From: Saposhnikovia divaricata
Taxonomy: Eukaryota; Streptophyta; Magnoliopsida; Apiales; Apiaceae
Length of the DNA stretch: 64,000 nt
Reading direction: 5' to 3'
Assembly (NCBI GenBank): GCA_036435485.1
Contig: CM071597.1
Location: 142,659,647-142,723,646, forward strand
Of this stretch, positions 1 to 12,994 are shown one piece after another. The position numbers and the translations under genes are program-made. Numbering within the stretch: the first letter of the stretch is position 1; the number at the start of each line of letters is the position of its first letter. The notes under the pieces are model-generated. The model was not told the DNA's origin, made no database searches, and worked only from the letters and a program-made list of their open reading frames with translations.

Positions 1-531
1 TTCACCGATTTAATTATTATTATTTGGGTAACAATGATGTATTACTAGATGCCGCTCATTGTTTACGATTTTATTTATTAAATAAAATTGTTGCCAATAT
101 AATAATAACCTATAGGGTCACACAAAAGAATGAATGAAGGATTATTTAAATTAAATTCGGATTTAATTTAAATCAAATATAATTCGAAATTATTTAATTA
201 AATTAAGTTTGACTTAATTAATTAAAATATTGAATTTCGAATTTATAAATAAATATAATTCGAAATCAGATTTATTAGAGACTTTAAGTTAGACTTAATA
301 AGCTTTAAAATACGAATTTCGGATTTGATAAAACTCTAATTTAAATTAGAATAAAATCTAAAATTATTTTATTAAGACTTTAAGTTGGACTTAAAGTATT
401 AAAAGATAGAATTTCGGATTTGTCAAAATTCTGATTTATACTAGACTTAGGATTCGTTTTTTTGCTCTTCTCCTATATAATGAAATTATGATTTCATATT
501 AGGGTTAACGTTTTATAAAAACCCTAGCTGT

Positions 532-592
<61 letters not shown>

Positions 593-871
593 GACAGAGA
601 GAGAGAGAGAGAGAGCAAGAACGGATCAGTGGTGCTAGTACACATCTACCTTCGATAATTCATTCGTGTGGATACCGATTGAGACGTACATCGCTCGTGC
701 GGGATACGTGGTGATCGAACATCCTTCCTACAATCTCAGACCTCGAAAAGCTTTTTAAAGGTACTAATTTCTGTGAACTACGAATTAAATATACAATTCT
801 CGCATGGATCCTAGCGGTGGGTTTCAATTTGTTTTTATTTTTTGCTACGTTTGATTGTTTGAAACCCAACA
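1..871 (+). mobile_element. Probable 3' part of an LTR (left end outside window)
   Basis: This AT-rich stretch has a TATA-like motif near 473-480, a GA microsatellite, and a GC-richer transcribed-looking segment (620-800). It ends in ...CCCAACA at 871, directly against a copia gag fragment that starts in mid-gene. A TATA box, leader-like region and a CA terminus fit the end of an LTR. No partner LTR or TG start is visible, so the assignment rests on architecture and the abrupt junction. It could instead be another kind of repeat. Confidence 0.45.
534..615. repeat. (GA)n microsatellite
   Basis: About 80 bp of almost uninterrupted GA dinucleotides with two GACA interruptions. It lies just downstream of a TATA-like motif in the putative LTR. 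Confidence 0.95.
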
Positions 872-1757
872 TTACTGACATGTTTGAAAGGTTTCACAAG
901 CTGGTGACTGAGCTACAGATGAATGGGAAGGTTTACAGCACCAAGGAGTTGAACATAAAGTTTCTATTGTCCTCACCAAACCATCTAGAGCAAAGGGCCA
1001 TTTCTCTAAGAGAAAGAGATTTGAACAAAGTCACATATGATGTGCTCTACGGGGTTTTAAAGACTCATGAGCTTGAGTTGCTTCAGAAGAGGGCTATCCA
1101 AGCCAACCAAGGCAGAATGGTAAACACATCATGTGCCTTGATTGTTAGCAAATCTGTTCAAGACCTAGAAGCATTTACAAGTCAGCTAAGGATAGAAGAG
1201 ATAGTAGATGTAGAAAATGAAGGTGAAGTTACTGAACCTGTTGAGGAGAAGGAAGAAGAAGATTTCTATACTCTTGAAGAGCTAGATGGCATGGAAAACA
1301 CTTCATATGCTTTCATGGCCAGAAAGTTTCCAAACATCAGATTCAAGAGGAACCAACCCTTCAAACCTAGACCCCAAAACCATTCATTCAACAAGAGCAA
1401 GGCACCTGTGAAAGCAAACAAGAATAAATTCAAAACCAGCCATGTGGATAGGTCATCTGTAAGGTGTTATAGATGAAATGAACTAGGGCATTTTGCCAGT
1501 GAATGGAAGAAGCCTAAAAAGAAGGATAAGGAGTTTCTAGAGCTTGAAGCTAAGTATGAGACCCTTCTGAAAAAGCAAACACAAGGCAAGGCCTACATAG
1601 CTGAAGGGAAGTGTTGGGATGACTCTGATAGTGATGGAGAGGAGCAAGAATTCTGCAACTATGCCTTGATGGCTGATTCCAAGGATGAACAATCTCTATC
1701 TGACTCTCAGGTACCATCTCTCACTACCATAGATATGTATGTTTCTGAGTATAAATG
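872..1757 (+). pseudogene. Truncated Sirevirus-type copia gag pseudogene
   Basis: The translation matches the gag of the intact-looking copia element at 55,803-54,181 almost residue for residue, starting at ITDMFERFHK. About 150 N-terminal residues are missing, lost at the junction with the putative LTR. The zinc knuckle is damaged: the second cysteine codon of CYRC is a TGA stop (1474-1476) and the last cysteine has become tryptophan. The frame stays recognisable through YVAEG-like and acidic serine-rich segments to 1757, where another copia LTR interrupts it. It is a dead fragment, but a close relative of the young element later in the window. Confidence 0.88.
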
Positions 1758-2260
1758 TGTTAGATATTGATTCAAGTGATGATCAGGATCTGGACTACTG
1801 ATCAGATACTGATGCTGACGTCATCAGTAATGCACCGTCAGGATTGGGTTATCATCAGGATTGGAAGCTGATCAGGATTTCATGAGGATATACATCAGTC
1901 CAGGAATCTAGGAAGATTGACATGTTGGTTCCTGATTTATAGGAATGCAGCTATCATTCAAGATATGTACTAAGAGACGTATGTAATTGATTTGATATAT
2001 CTTGTAATTGATAGTGTAGCTGTGTACTGTATATAAACACAGTTTAGGTTTTACTTAATTGTAATCGCTTACACGAATTATCTTGTAACCTAGCAGCTCT
2101 CAAGAACATAAGAATTTCTTGAGAGAGTTTGTAACAATTTTATATCAGAATTAATAAAACTGTTATTTATTCATACTTGTGTTATTATTTCTGTTTAAGT
2201 CGAAAATCTAATACAATTGTATTCAACCCCCATTCTACAATTTTTAATTACTGGGCAACA
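1758..2260 (+). mobile_element. 5' LTR of a second copia element (503 bp)
   Basis: It begins TGTTAG and ends GCAACA, giving TGTT/AACA short inverted ends. A TATA box (TGTATATAAAC, about 2027-2037) lies roughly 230 bp before the LTR end, and an AATAAA signal lies near 2152. A tRNA-Met primer-binding site follows two bases after the end. The LTR splits the preceding gag fragment. The 3' LTR of this element is absent from the window, so only its 5' end remains. Confidence 0.88.
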
Positions 2261-2262
2261 AT

Positions 2263-2274
2263 TGGTATCAGAGC
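2263..2274 (+). promoter_or_regulatory. Primer-binding site, initiator tRNA-Met
   Basis: TGGTATCAGAGC, the plant copia minus-strand primer-binding site, two bases after the LTR end. It fixes the orientation and the LTR boundary. Confidence 0.93.
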
Positions 2275-2308
2275 AAACTGATTAATTACAATCAGAAACG
2301 ATCTTAAT

Positions 2309-4203
2309 ATGTCGACAAGCAAGTATAAAGTATTAAAATCCATGTTCTCAAAAAGGCTGAATACCCCACATGGAGGGTAAAGATGTTGATGTATCTGGAG
2401 GCAACTGATCCTAACTATCTTGATCGAATATATGATGGACCATATATCCCTAAGAGACTGGTTGCTAGAACAGATACTATACCTGAGCACTATGTTCACA
2501 AGACAAAGGCTGAATGGACTCCTGAGGAAAAGGCTGAAGTACTCAGAGATGCAAAGGTGAAGAACATTCTTCATAATAACCTTGATGCTGTCATGTCAAA
2601 TAGAGTGATAGCATGTAAAACTGCTAAGAAGATCTGGGAAACTTTGGAGACTTAATGCCAGGGTACTGAATCTATCAAAAGGAACAGAAGGGCTCTGTTG
2701 ATTCAAGAGTACGAGCAGTTTGATGCAAAATCTGATGAGAGCCTCACTGATCTGTATGATAGATTTCTGACACTATTGAATAATCTATCTCTAGTGGGTA
2801 AAGAGTATGAACCAGAAGACTCGAATACCAAGTTTCTTAGAGCTTTGCCTGAGGAGTAGGATACTCAAACCTCTATCATTAGGCATCAGTATGATCTTAA
2901 TGCTGTATCTCTTGATGAAGTCTATGGGATGCTAAGAACCCATGATCTTGAGGTTCAACAAAGGAAGAATAAGAAGACCAACAAAGCAAAGGCTGTTGCT
3001 TTGAATGATGAATCAAAATCAAAAGGAAAAAGCGTGGAGGTTTCAAGAAGGAAAAGTAGAGTCGTTGAGTCCAATACTGATGACTCATCATCTGATCCTG
3101 ATGCAAATCTTGACACTGATACTGATGATGACTCTAATGATTCTAATATGATGGAAATGGTTGGTATGATAGTCAAGGGTTTCAAGAAGATGAAGTTCAG
3201 AAAGGCTAGAAGACAAGGCAACTTTCAGAAGAAACCTGTCAATACTGACAAGAACAGGTACAAGAAGAATGAAAGCAAAAGTAGCAAGTTTGACAAGTCA
3301 AAAGTCAAATGCTACAACTGTGATGGAATGGGTCACTTTGCAACTGAATGCAAAAAGGCCAAAACCAAAGCTCTTATCTCATCTAGCAAAGATTGGATGG
3401 ACTCTTCCTCAGACTCTGAAGAAGAAAAAGTGAACTATGCATTAATGGCAAATGTGGATGAGATTGCTGCTCCTGAAAATAAGGTACCTGAAGTTGTTTT
3501 TGATTTTGATACTGATAATGTCTCTGAGTTAAGATCTTTCTTAAAGTCTCTGCATATTAGCTTTAAAAGTCAATCTCTTAAAAATGCTAGAATAATATCT
3601 GAGATGTCAGAATTGACTAAAAGAAATGATCATCTAGAAGCTGAGTTACTCTTCATGGAAGAAGTACAAAATGAATGTGATAAGGCTAAGCACATGAATC
3701 CAGAAATGGAGTTTAAATGTACTGCACCTGAAAAGGAACTTAATGAAGCTAATGAGAAACTCAGAACCTGGACACACTCTGGAAAGAAAACACACGATCT
3801 TATCAAAGATAAGAACTGGAAAGAGGGTCTAGGTTATAAACCAGAGGACAAAAAGAAGAATAAAGGTAAAGTTGTTACTGCTGAAACAACAAAATCAGGA
3901 AGAGTTGTTGTGAATGAGTCAACAAATCCAAAAACCTATAAACATGTAATAGATAGAACAAAGACCAAATTAAAACCTGTTAAGTATGTGTATCCAGAAA
4001 ATCCCAACTCTACTTTAGAGAAGGGATCTACTTCTACACAAAACTCTAAGTCTAAATCTATCAAAAATATAGGTCTTTTGTCTAAGAAACAACTCAGAAA
4101 CAGAATCTGTGAAGCGACAGATATAGAGAAAACCACTACTGCTAAGAGGAACAGGAATGGTAAAATTGGAATAAACAAAGAGAATAATTATAAGTATATT
4201 CCA
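2309..4203 (+). pseudogene. Copia gag pseudogene (UBN2-type gag with CCHC zinc knuckle)
   Basis: The gag reading starts at ATG 2309 (MSTSKYK) and needs a frame change near 2350 to reach the conserved TWRVKMLMYLEA segment. In-frame stops at 2653-2655 (probably a former CAA) and 2857-2859 (TAG where relatives have TGG) break the gag domain. The rest is open from 2860 and includes an intact CCHC knuckle (CYNCDGMGHFATEC, about 3310-3351), serine/aspartate-rich linkers and a lysine-rich tail. Homology stops near 4203 after YKYIP, where sequence from another element begins. Protease and polymerase are absent. Confidence 0.88.
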
Positions 4204-4725
4204 AGAAGGTTGGCCACCTTTATTTGTAAATGTCGGAGCTAAGACACGCAACATCGGGTTCATATGATCATATTGATCGCTCAGTTATTCTTTCATTTCA
4301 AAGAATGTTTGCTTTAAAATTCATAAATTGATAACCACATTTGTGGGGCATTTTTTATTATATGGAATCTTTTATCTTCAAAGTTTCATGATTCTTGTTA
4401 TCTCAAAAAGTTTTGAAGGTATGCCTATCAGGTTAGAATAAGTTAACCTTGACAGGATGAATCAAGACTTTGCTATGGGATTACCACGAGCAAAAGTGGA
4501 TTACGATGCGATTACAATACTATCAACATATAAGCGATGCTATCACCGGTTATGGAAAATGGACATAACATGTGTCCTGTGTCAAAGGGAAGAACGTCTT
4601 TAAAGGATGGGCTCATAAGAGAGCATTAACATATATTGGTACAACCAGATTGGTCCTATGTAAAAAACCAGTAGAAATTTCAGATAAGAAAGAACGAGTG
4701 TCAAAGATTAAAGAACTAGTATTGT
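4204..4725 (+). pseudogene. Decayed Ty3/gypsy integrase remnant
   Basis: No open frame survives. Around 4458-4522 the translation gives a block like the MDF-x-GLPR-x-K integrase core motif (FAMGLPRAKVDYDAI). A later segment (4660-4720) resembles the lysine-rich end of gypsy pol. The stretch continues across the inserted solo LTR to 8,798-8,891, whose end is the usual 3' end of a gypsy internal region. I read it as the deleted internal part of the element whose 3' LTR is at 8,892. Confidence 0.6.
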
Positions 4726-5512
4726 TATAACGACCTAGAAATTCGCGTAATTATTTAAGCGATTATTTAAATATTAAAGGTGAATCATGTGATATGAATA
4801 TTTTGTGAAGTCAATGTATGTGTGGAATCATGTGTATATGGTTATGTGATGATTTGCAAGTGCCGTGTGTGCTCATATATTTTTATTTGTATTTTTGAGC
4901 ATTCAAACCTATTTTAAACATGCATTTTTATCCTTTTGAGAATTTTATAAAATCATTTAGTCATTTAAATTCATGAAATCTTTTGAATTATCATCTTTGT
5001 GATAATATTTAGTTTTTAAAATTGGTGGGAGTATTTATTTATGTGTGTAAGTATTTTAAAATGATTTTAAAAGCTTTATTGCATTTAAAAGCTTTAAACT
5101 TGTAAAATTCATATAAAATTTATTTTTGACTCAAAAATTATTTTAAAAATATGGGGAAGTCTTTATTTTCATAAATTTTATTTTAGAATTTTAGAATTTA
5201 TTTTTCCCCAAATTTTCTGATTTATTTCGATTTTAGATTGATTAAAAACGATTTTTAAAAGGAAAAAAGATTTTCAACATTTGGAAAATGACGAAACTGC
5301 CCCTGGAAGTATTAATACCCACCGTCAGCAGCTTCTTCTTCCTCTTTCAATTTTCTTTCATTTTTCTTTCGGTAGAGCTCAATTCTCTCTTCTTCTCTTC
5401 AATTCCAACACCAAAATCACTCTAAATTTTTGTAAATATTCTCCTTTAATTAGTTGTTATCCTAATTGTTGGTTTAGGATGAATTCTCTTGAGTTTAATT
5501 GAAAGTTATATA

Positions 5513-5586
<74 letters not shown>

Positions 5587-8500
5587 TCGATTTTGACACG
5601 TAAGGGCTGGGGTTTCGTGGGTGAGTGTTCATGATGATATGTGAGGTTAATAACAATCAAAAAAAGTTTAAAGGTGGTTTGGAGGCTGTTCTCGGAGTTT
5701 GACAAAACCCCACCGGCGGCCATGTCTTTTTCCGGCAAGGGCTGGTCGGTGGTGGTGGTCTGTTGGCTTGACAGCTTGTGCATGTGATTTAGAGTAGGTA
5801 TATGTGGTTAAACTGAATTGCATGCAAGGATTTTGTTGTTTATGAATTTTTATTCGAATTAATATATATTTTGAATATTTCAAATTTGTTAATTGATAAT
5901 CTATAGATTTAGATGATGTTTTTGATGATTGATTATGATTAAAGATTTTAAATATGTGTAATATGAATGTATAAAGGTGTATGTATGATTTTGTGGATTA
6001 ATTGGATCTCATTTGAATTATTCGAATTATTGGTGAAGAATATGATTTAAATAAATTAATATTTGTTTAAATTTTTGTAGATATGCTAATGATGATTATG
6101 ATGTAATTAGATGCTAGTTATCAAACATGTATGATTTTTCAGATTCATGTAGATTTAATTCGAAATTTTAGATTAAAAGTATGAATTACATGATTTTAGT
6201 GATTAATTAAATATGATTTATTGATTTAATTTGATAATGAGATGAATGGCTAATTATTTATATTTGGTTGATAATTTTGAATTATGTAGTAGTATAAAGG
6301 GTATGATTGAGGCTTGTAGGTGGATTTGAAATCCATCGGAATGTCTTGATTATGAATTGAGTCGGATATGTTCCGACTTGAGTCGGATATGTTCCGACTG
6401 GATAGTTCATTTTACAAAGGAGACTCTGCTTGATTTTTGTTAGAAATATAAGTCGTAAAGTTTATAGTAGTATAGTATAAACTACTTGTAAATCAAGTTG
6501 ATCTTATCTGTTAAGTGTTTAAGTGACAAATATGATTTGTTTGTGCTATATGTTATATGCTTAAGTGTTACTCGATTATACTAAATCATTTGATAAGTAT
6601 AACTAGTATACTTGAGATGTGTTATGTGTTAAGTGATGAAGTGTTATAGGAATCGTTTGGGTAGAATAGAGTTAGATGATGAAGAGTAAAGTATACTGAA
6701 GTAGTACTTTACCTTTATGTAGGTACCAGTAGGAGGCCGGTGAGAGCCAGTACGTGCGTAATTGGAATCTTAGAAGTGAGATGTTATCAGAGTTAACAAG
6801 CGTATTGGTTCACGAATCATGGAGGAAAGATAGACGTATATCAATTAGAGACCAACGTACAAAGAAGTAGAGACTGACGTATAGAGAATAACGAATCGAC
6901 GTATTTGAAATCAGGACTGCGGGTATTGAGGCAAGTATTTCTATCCTTCACTTATTATTCAAGTGAAGCATATCTACTCCTGTTATTTATCATATGTTTT
7001 ATTCAAATCAACGTGCAAGTAATCTGTACCTTCTGGTATCATTCCATTGAGCTATCTTGTGATTTGTCTTTTGATTATACATTGATTGTGATGCACCCTA
7101 TCACTGTTTTTCTTGAACACTGAACTTTGATTCTATAATTTATCCCCTGCTTTAAAGTGAGACATTTGTTATGTCTATCATTTTATACCCTATGAACCCA
7201 ATCGGACTTTTCAGAGCTTAAATACGAATTCTAAAACTTAACGCCTGTTTTATAATTTATTGATTGATAAACCTTCTTCTAGTTATCAAATCATGTTTTA
7301 TTAACTCTAGTATTACTTACTCATGTTTTCTTAACTTCTATCCCACCGAGCATTGTTTTAAAGAACCAAGTTTTACTAAACCTTATTGAACTTGACTTTC
7401 AATCAACCTTATTTCAACAAAACATTGTTTTAAGAAACTATATGCTACTAAACCCTGTTTTGAAATTCGTATTCAAACGAACCTTGATTTAGAAAAGTGA
7501 GACTTATTTACTATGCCCTGTCTAACCATGGTTTCATAAAGGCAAGACCTTTAACTCCATAAACTGATATATTACCATACTTTAATGTTTTAAAGTGAAT
7601 ACTCAAGTTTCTTAAATTCCAATTTGGTACAACCTAAATCTTGAAATTTTATAACTATTCCTTAATCATTATCTTGATTATCTTTGAGTCTTTTCTGGAT
7701 GAATCAGATTTGTAACCCTATTCCTTTGGTATTAGACCATTTAACCAAATCTTTAGACTTTCATCATTGCAAATCAAAATGAGTTGTTTTTCTTAAAAAT
7801 ACTTTGAAGTTACTTAGACTGGGCTGATTTGTTATCAGTGAGTCGAAGGTGCTTCGAAGTAAAAGTTTTCGAAAGGATTAAGTATTAAAATGTTTTATGA
7901 AGTTAAAAAGAGTTTTGCAAAACTTAATAGTTTTAAAGAAAGATTTTATAAAATGTTAGGAACTCCGTCTGAATGGTTTCCACAGATTCTTGACGATTGG
8001 AGAGACGGGGCGAACGGGTAATGCTGGTTCCATCGGTTTGTGTATGTAGTAGTGTAGTTCTGGTTTGTCTAGTTCGACACCTTTATAGCCCAATGTGTTG
8101 CCTCTTGGGAACCCAAGCAATCCTAAAATTGATGTCTAGAGGGACTTTGTGTCCGGTATGAGGACTCTATGGGCTGATCACCCTTATTGTCTGTTATGAA
8201 TAAAATCCTCCAATCACTTTTAAAATGCTTTATTTATAAGACTATGAAATGAAATTGGTTTAGTATTGGATATGTCAATTGCCTTGCACATATTTTATTA
8301 TCAACTGTTGCTTTGCCTTTCAATTGATATCCTGTTGTTATCAAACGTCAGTATTAATCTATTGCTTCCGGTCATATCATTCTACCATCTTATTATTGTT
8401 GGAAGCCAGCTTTATGTTTGTTGTCAGTTTTCAATTTATTTAGAAGTTGTTACTTCAATATTCACTTGTTGAGCGTTGTTGGCTCACTCTTGTTTTATTC

Positions 8501-8792
8501 ATGTAACCTTTCAGGTAGACTTAAGAATGGTCTACCTACATCTTATAATTCGAACGAGCATGGCAAGGCGTTCTATTCAAGTTAGATTTCAGAATCAGTA
8601 TGGACTCATTCAGTATTGGACTACGCTTCTGATAAGAAGGTATAGTAGTTATAATAGTTGTTGTAATTTAGATTCTTATTTCATACTATAACCTGAGATC
8701 GATCCTTGTTGAGGGGTCGTCTGTATAATTAAGTTATACTTAATTGTATTGGTTGTGGCACCAAATCTGGACCCCGGATTTGGGGCGTCACA
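4726..8792 (+). mobile_element. Solo LTR of a large-LTR Ty3/gypsy element (4,067 bp)
   Basis: It starts TATAACGACC (an altered TGTAACGACC), ends GGGGCGTCACA, and is flanked by the 5-bp duplication ATTGT (4721-4725 and 8793-8797). No internal region is attached, so it is a solo LTR left by LTR-LTR recombination. Several blocks, such as the GTAGTACTTTACC / GTAGGTACCAGTA region near 6,700, match the LTR at 8,892-12,994, so the two are relatives. The short ORFs inside are not convincing genes. Confidence 0.85.
5513..5584. repeat. (AT)n microsatellite
   Basis: About 70 bp of pure AT dinucleotide inside the solo LTR. Confidence 0.97.
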
Positions 8793-8797
8793 ATTGT

Positions 8798-8891
8798 TGC
8801 GGATGTTATCTGAATTGAGAAGTTGGTAAAAGGAACCCACGGATTTTTCCTCAGCTAATTCCGAGGATGGAATCCTATAAGGAAGGTAGAT
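8798..8891 (+). mobile_element. 3' end of a gypsy internal region with polypurine tract
   Basis: The stretch contains the AATTCCGAGGATGGAAT-type block and a purine-rich AAGGAAGGTAGA just before TGTAACAATCC. In plant chromoviruses of the Tekay/Del type this arrangement is typical of the last bases before the 3' LTR. It was joined to 4,204-4,725 before the solo LTR inserted. Confidence 0.7.
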
Positions 8892-9642
8892 TGTAACAAT
8901 CCAGATTTTTCAGGATTTATTATTATTTAAATATTTTATTGGGTTTTCAGTAAAGGAGGAATCATATTGTGGATATTTTGTTGAATGCTTGTTCGTGTTT
9001 AATTGTCAAGATGGTATTCGGTTAGACTATACTTGCTACCGTTTGTTCTAGTAATTATTTTTATTTTATTAAAAATTGATATTTTTATCGATATTGATAA
9101 ATTGAGTTCGTTTTATCATTTTATGGATCGAGTTAGTATTTTATTGGTGCAAAATTATACTCGGCATTCTACCCGTGTACAGAAGTTTTATTTGTGTAAA
9201 TTATCAAAATATTTGAAAATTTAGTATTTTTACATTTTTGGTAAATTGAGATTATTTTAGAATTTTTGGGATCAAAACTTTATTTTTTTCCGTGCAAAGA
9301 TTGTACCCGATTTCTTGTCCGTGACCCGATTGATATTTGGGTGCGTTATGAAATATCCGAAAATTATGTGTTTTTATATTTCTGAACAATCCGGGTTTTG
9401 TCAAAATTTTGTGCATATTTGTTTTAATTTTTGGAAGGAATAAATTTTTTCCAAATTTTATCCGAGTATATCATTTCTAATAAAAAATAATTTTCGAAAA
9501 TTTTCATTTATTTTATTTGCAAAAATAGAAATTATTATTTTACCTACTAATTATTTAATTGGTAATTTTTGGACCAATTAAATAAAATTAGGGATTAGGA
9601 GTAATTAATGGGATGCTAGTTTAATAGTTACTGTATAAGTTT

Positions 9643-9655
9643 TTATATATATAAA
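9643..9655 (+). promoter_or_regulatory. TATA box of the LTR promoter
   Basis: TTATATATATAAA precedes a C/T-rich stretch with CAACACACGC-type sequence, which looks like the transcription start and leader of the LTR. This is inferred from layout only. Confidence 0.5.
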
Positions 9656-9726
9656 TATTCCTAATCTACCCAAACCCCTATACAACACACGCAACCCCCT
9701 TCTTTTCTCTAGTTAGCACCCCCTTT

Positions 9727-10524
9727 TCCTTTTTTCACTCAGCCGCCTCCCTTGTTCCCCTCCCCCTCTCGACTCTCCTCTCTCCCCTCTCTGTCTTCTC
9801 TCGCAGCCACCGGTGCTAGATTTGGAGGCCTCGATCGCTCCTTTTTCGTCGTCGTTAAAATGCAAGAATTCCGAAAATTGGTAACCTTTAATTTAATTGA
9901 ATTGGATTTCTGTTTATTTATCATTTTTTATAATTATATTTTTTATGAATGCGAATTGTTGAATTTAGAGTAGAATATATTTTGGGATATTATGGTATAG
10001 ATTGTAACGAGGTTCTATTGTTTGATTTGAAAGTATTTTAGATGTTATTAAATTTTTCTGGTAGTTGTTCTTGGCGACCCATTTGTGTTCTTGACGACCC
10101 GTTTAAGAACTAACCCAACCCATTTGTGTTCCTTTTTTCACTCGGCCGCCTCCCCTGTTCCCCTCCCCCTCTCGGCTCTCCTCTCTCCCCTCTCTGTCTT
10201 CTCTCGCAGCCACCGGAGCTCGATTTGGAGGCCTCGATCGCTCCTTTTTCCTCGTCGTTAAAATGCAAGAATTCCGAAAATTGATAACCTTTAATTTAAT
10301 TGAATTGGATTTCTGCTTATTTATTATTCTTGATAATTATATTTTTTATGAATGTGAATTGTTGAATTTAGAGTATAATATATTTTGGGATATTTTGGTA
10401 TAGATTGTAACGAGGTTATATTGTTTGATTTGAAAGTATTTTAGATGTTATTACATTTTTCTGGTAGTTGTTCTTGGCGACCCATTTGTGTTCTTGACGA
10501 CCCGTTTAAGAACTAACCCGACCC
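9727..10524. repeat. 403-bp tandem duplication inside the LTR
   Basis: Two direct copies (about 9727-10129 and 10130-10524) begin with CCTTTTTTCACTC and run through the CCCTCTCTGTCTTCTCTCGCAG and GGCGACCC blocks. The copies differ at scattered bases. The duplicated part covers the leader-like region next to the TATA box. Confidence 0.9.
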
Positions 10525-12994
10525 GGTTTTGATTTTTAAAACCCAAATGATTTCCAGAAAACTGTTTTTGAATTATTAATTTTCAAATTCTAAATTATTT
10601 TACAAAATATTTTATAAAATCTAAAAATTCAATTATTTTAATTACTTTAATTAGTTAATTAATCATTTTGTTTAATTAATTAATTAATTGATTTATTTTA
10701 AATGATGATTAAAAATTCGATTAAGTTAATTATTAATTGAATTATTCTTATTAATGGCGTATTAATCGAACCGTTTGTCCGTTTTAAACGAGATAAATAT
10801 TTCTGAAATCATAAAAATGACCCGGTTCTTATAAAAATAGTTTTAAGTTAAAATTCAACTTTTAAATTCGGGTCAACGTTTTACCGAACCTTTCGATAAG
10901 TCGGTTATATCCAGTAATTAGGGTTTTAACCCGTTTTTTATTTTTAAAACACCGGATAAAATCTTTTCAAGATCTGATCTACGTGATATGTGTATTATGT
11001 CCTTATGTGTACAAGTGGTTTCTAATTGTTATTGCTAATTCTTTTGTATATCATATTAAGTACGCAATAGTAAACGACGTTTTCTTTGATTGACCGACAA
11101 GGATGGTCAGATTTCTTTTATTTTCAAAAGGATTAATTGTTGAATATTGACTTATGAATGTCAGTGGAGTTAAGTTGGTTTGAATGGATATTGAAGAAAA
11201 GGATTCCTTGATTTCTTAATTGGGTCGGTTGTATTCCGACAGGCGATGCTGTCGAATTTTCGTTAGAATTATTATATGATTCTTATAGTATTTTAATAAA
11301 AACAATCTGTATATATGTTAAGTGTGTATTGTAAATCGTAAGTGTTAAGTGATAATATGTGTTACATGTTTACGTGGCTTATTTGGTTATACTAAAACTA
11401 TTGTATAAGTATAACCTAATATGTTATATGTGTTATGTGTGTAAAGCGCAATAGGACATGTATGGGTAGACTAGAATTAACAGTAAGGTTTTGGTGGGTT
11501 GTGTATTGAAGTAGTACTTACCTTATATAGGTACCAGTAAGAGACCGATTAAAAGTCAGTACGAGAGTAAATGAAATTTTGAGAAGGAAGATATTTATGG
11601 AGTTGACAAGTGTATTGGTATCGAGACTGATGAATTATTGAAGAAAGACAACTGTATGGTCAAGTGGGGACCGACGTATAAAGAAGTAGAGACCGACGTT
11701 AAGTTGAGTAACGAATCGACGTATTAGAATCAGAAACTTTGTGTATTGAGGCAAGTATCTATACCTTCACTTATTGTTCTAGTGATAATTTCTCTTCAAC
11801 TATTTTTCGGGTCGATTTCTCTCGAATGATATCACAAATGTTTACAATTCATAGGTATTCGTTTCCGAATATTTAATTAGTTTTATGAATGTTTCACCTA
11901 TTATCGAGCATGCAAACTCTACTAAATGTTCTTCATTTGTTTATCTCAATATTGTTCTTGTCATTCACTTTTAAATGATATTGTGATACTGAGACTTTTA
12001 ACTTGACAATGACTTTTCCATATACTGGGCTGATCTGTTATCAGTGAGTTTAAGGACTGGACCGTAAGGTTTCATAAATATTTATTCGTTGTGAAAGTGG
12101 ATATAAAATGTTTTGGAATTAAAACAAAAATATTTTGACCTAGACGCAGGTCCCCTGTTACTATATATGATGGGCCAATGTCAATAAGTGCCTTGGATGC
12201 ATAAAATTTGTAGGACTTTGCTTTGTGCTTTGTCCGGGACTATTTCGCGACTGATCATCGTCTATAGTCCGTAGCGTCATTTGAAATCCTATATCAAATT
12301 ATGAAAAGTTTATTGAATCGATGAAAATTAATATTATATTTGAACTGGAAGAAATGATTTTGTTTACCAACGATTTATTAAATTTCCCATGTTATTATAC
12401 ACTTGTTGAGCCTTTTTAGCTCACTCTTATTTGGTTGTGGAATATCAAAAATTATTTTGACGTTGTTGAGATAAAACAAATATGGAATTCTTTAACCTCC
12501 TATCCTATTTTAGTACTGCACTTGCTGAGCATTTTATTCGCTCATTCTTGTTTGTTTTAAATTTAACCTTCCAGTAAAAGGTAGTTGGCGAGACCTATCC
12601 GCGTATTTCGGAAAGAGAAGACAGATGCCATTATGAAGATGACTGGACGTGGGATGTCTGGATCTAGTGTAAGATTTATTTTATATAGTTCAATTCTAAT
12701 ATTTATTATAATGTATTAGATTAGTTGGACTGGTATACTTCTTGTCGGAGTTATACCAGTGGTGTAAGATTTGAATAAAGAGATTGATGTAAAGAAGAAA
12801 TTTTTCTTAAATGAAATTTGGATTCTTGGTTCTAGCACTATAACCTAAAAGATCTTGGTATAATTGGGGTCGTAGTTGTTATATTTCCATTGTTGGACAA
12901 TTACAAAGGAATGTTTATTATTAAACATGTGATTTACTTTGAGGATTATCGGGTAACGACCAAATCTTCTGACCCCGTATTTGGGGGCGTTACA

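Larger units (their letters stand above)
8892..12994 (+). mobile_element. 3' LTR of a Ty3/gypsy (Tekay/Del-like) element (4,103 bp)
   Basis: It begins TGTAACAATCC and ends GGGGGCGTTACA. It follows a polypurine tract and abuts a minus-strand copia gag fragment at 12,995. The length and termini fit the large-LTR chromovirus group. A TATA motif at 9643-9655 precedes a CT-rich leader-like region. The LTR contains its own 403-bp tandem duplication and shares many blocks with the solo LTR on its left. The 5' LTR and most of the internal region are gone, and I found no target duplication. Confidence 0.82.

Noticed and set aside
5281..5883. Short ORFs in the solo LTR
   Set aside because: They overlap an AT microsatellite or lack any conserved feature and lie inside an LTR.
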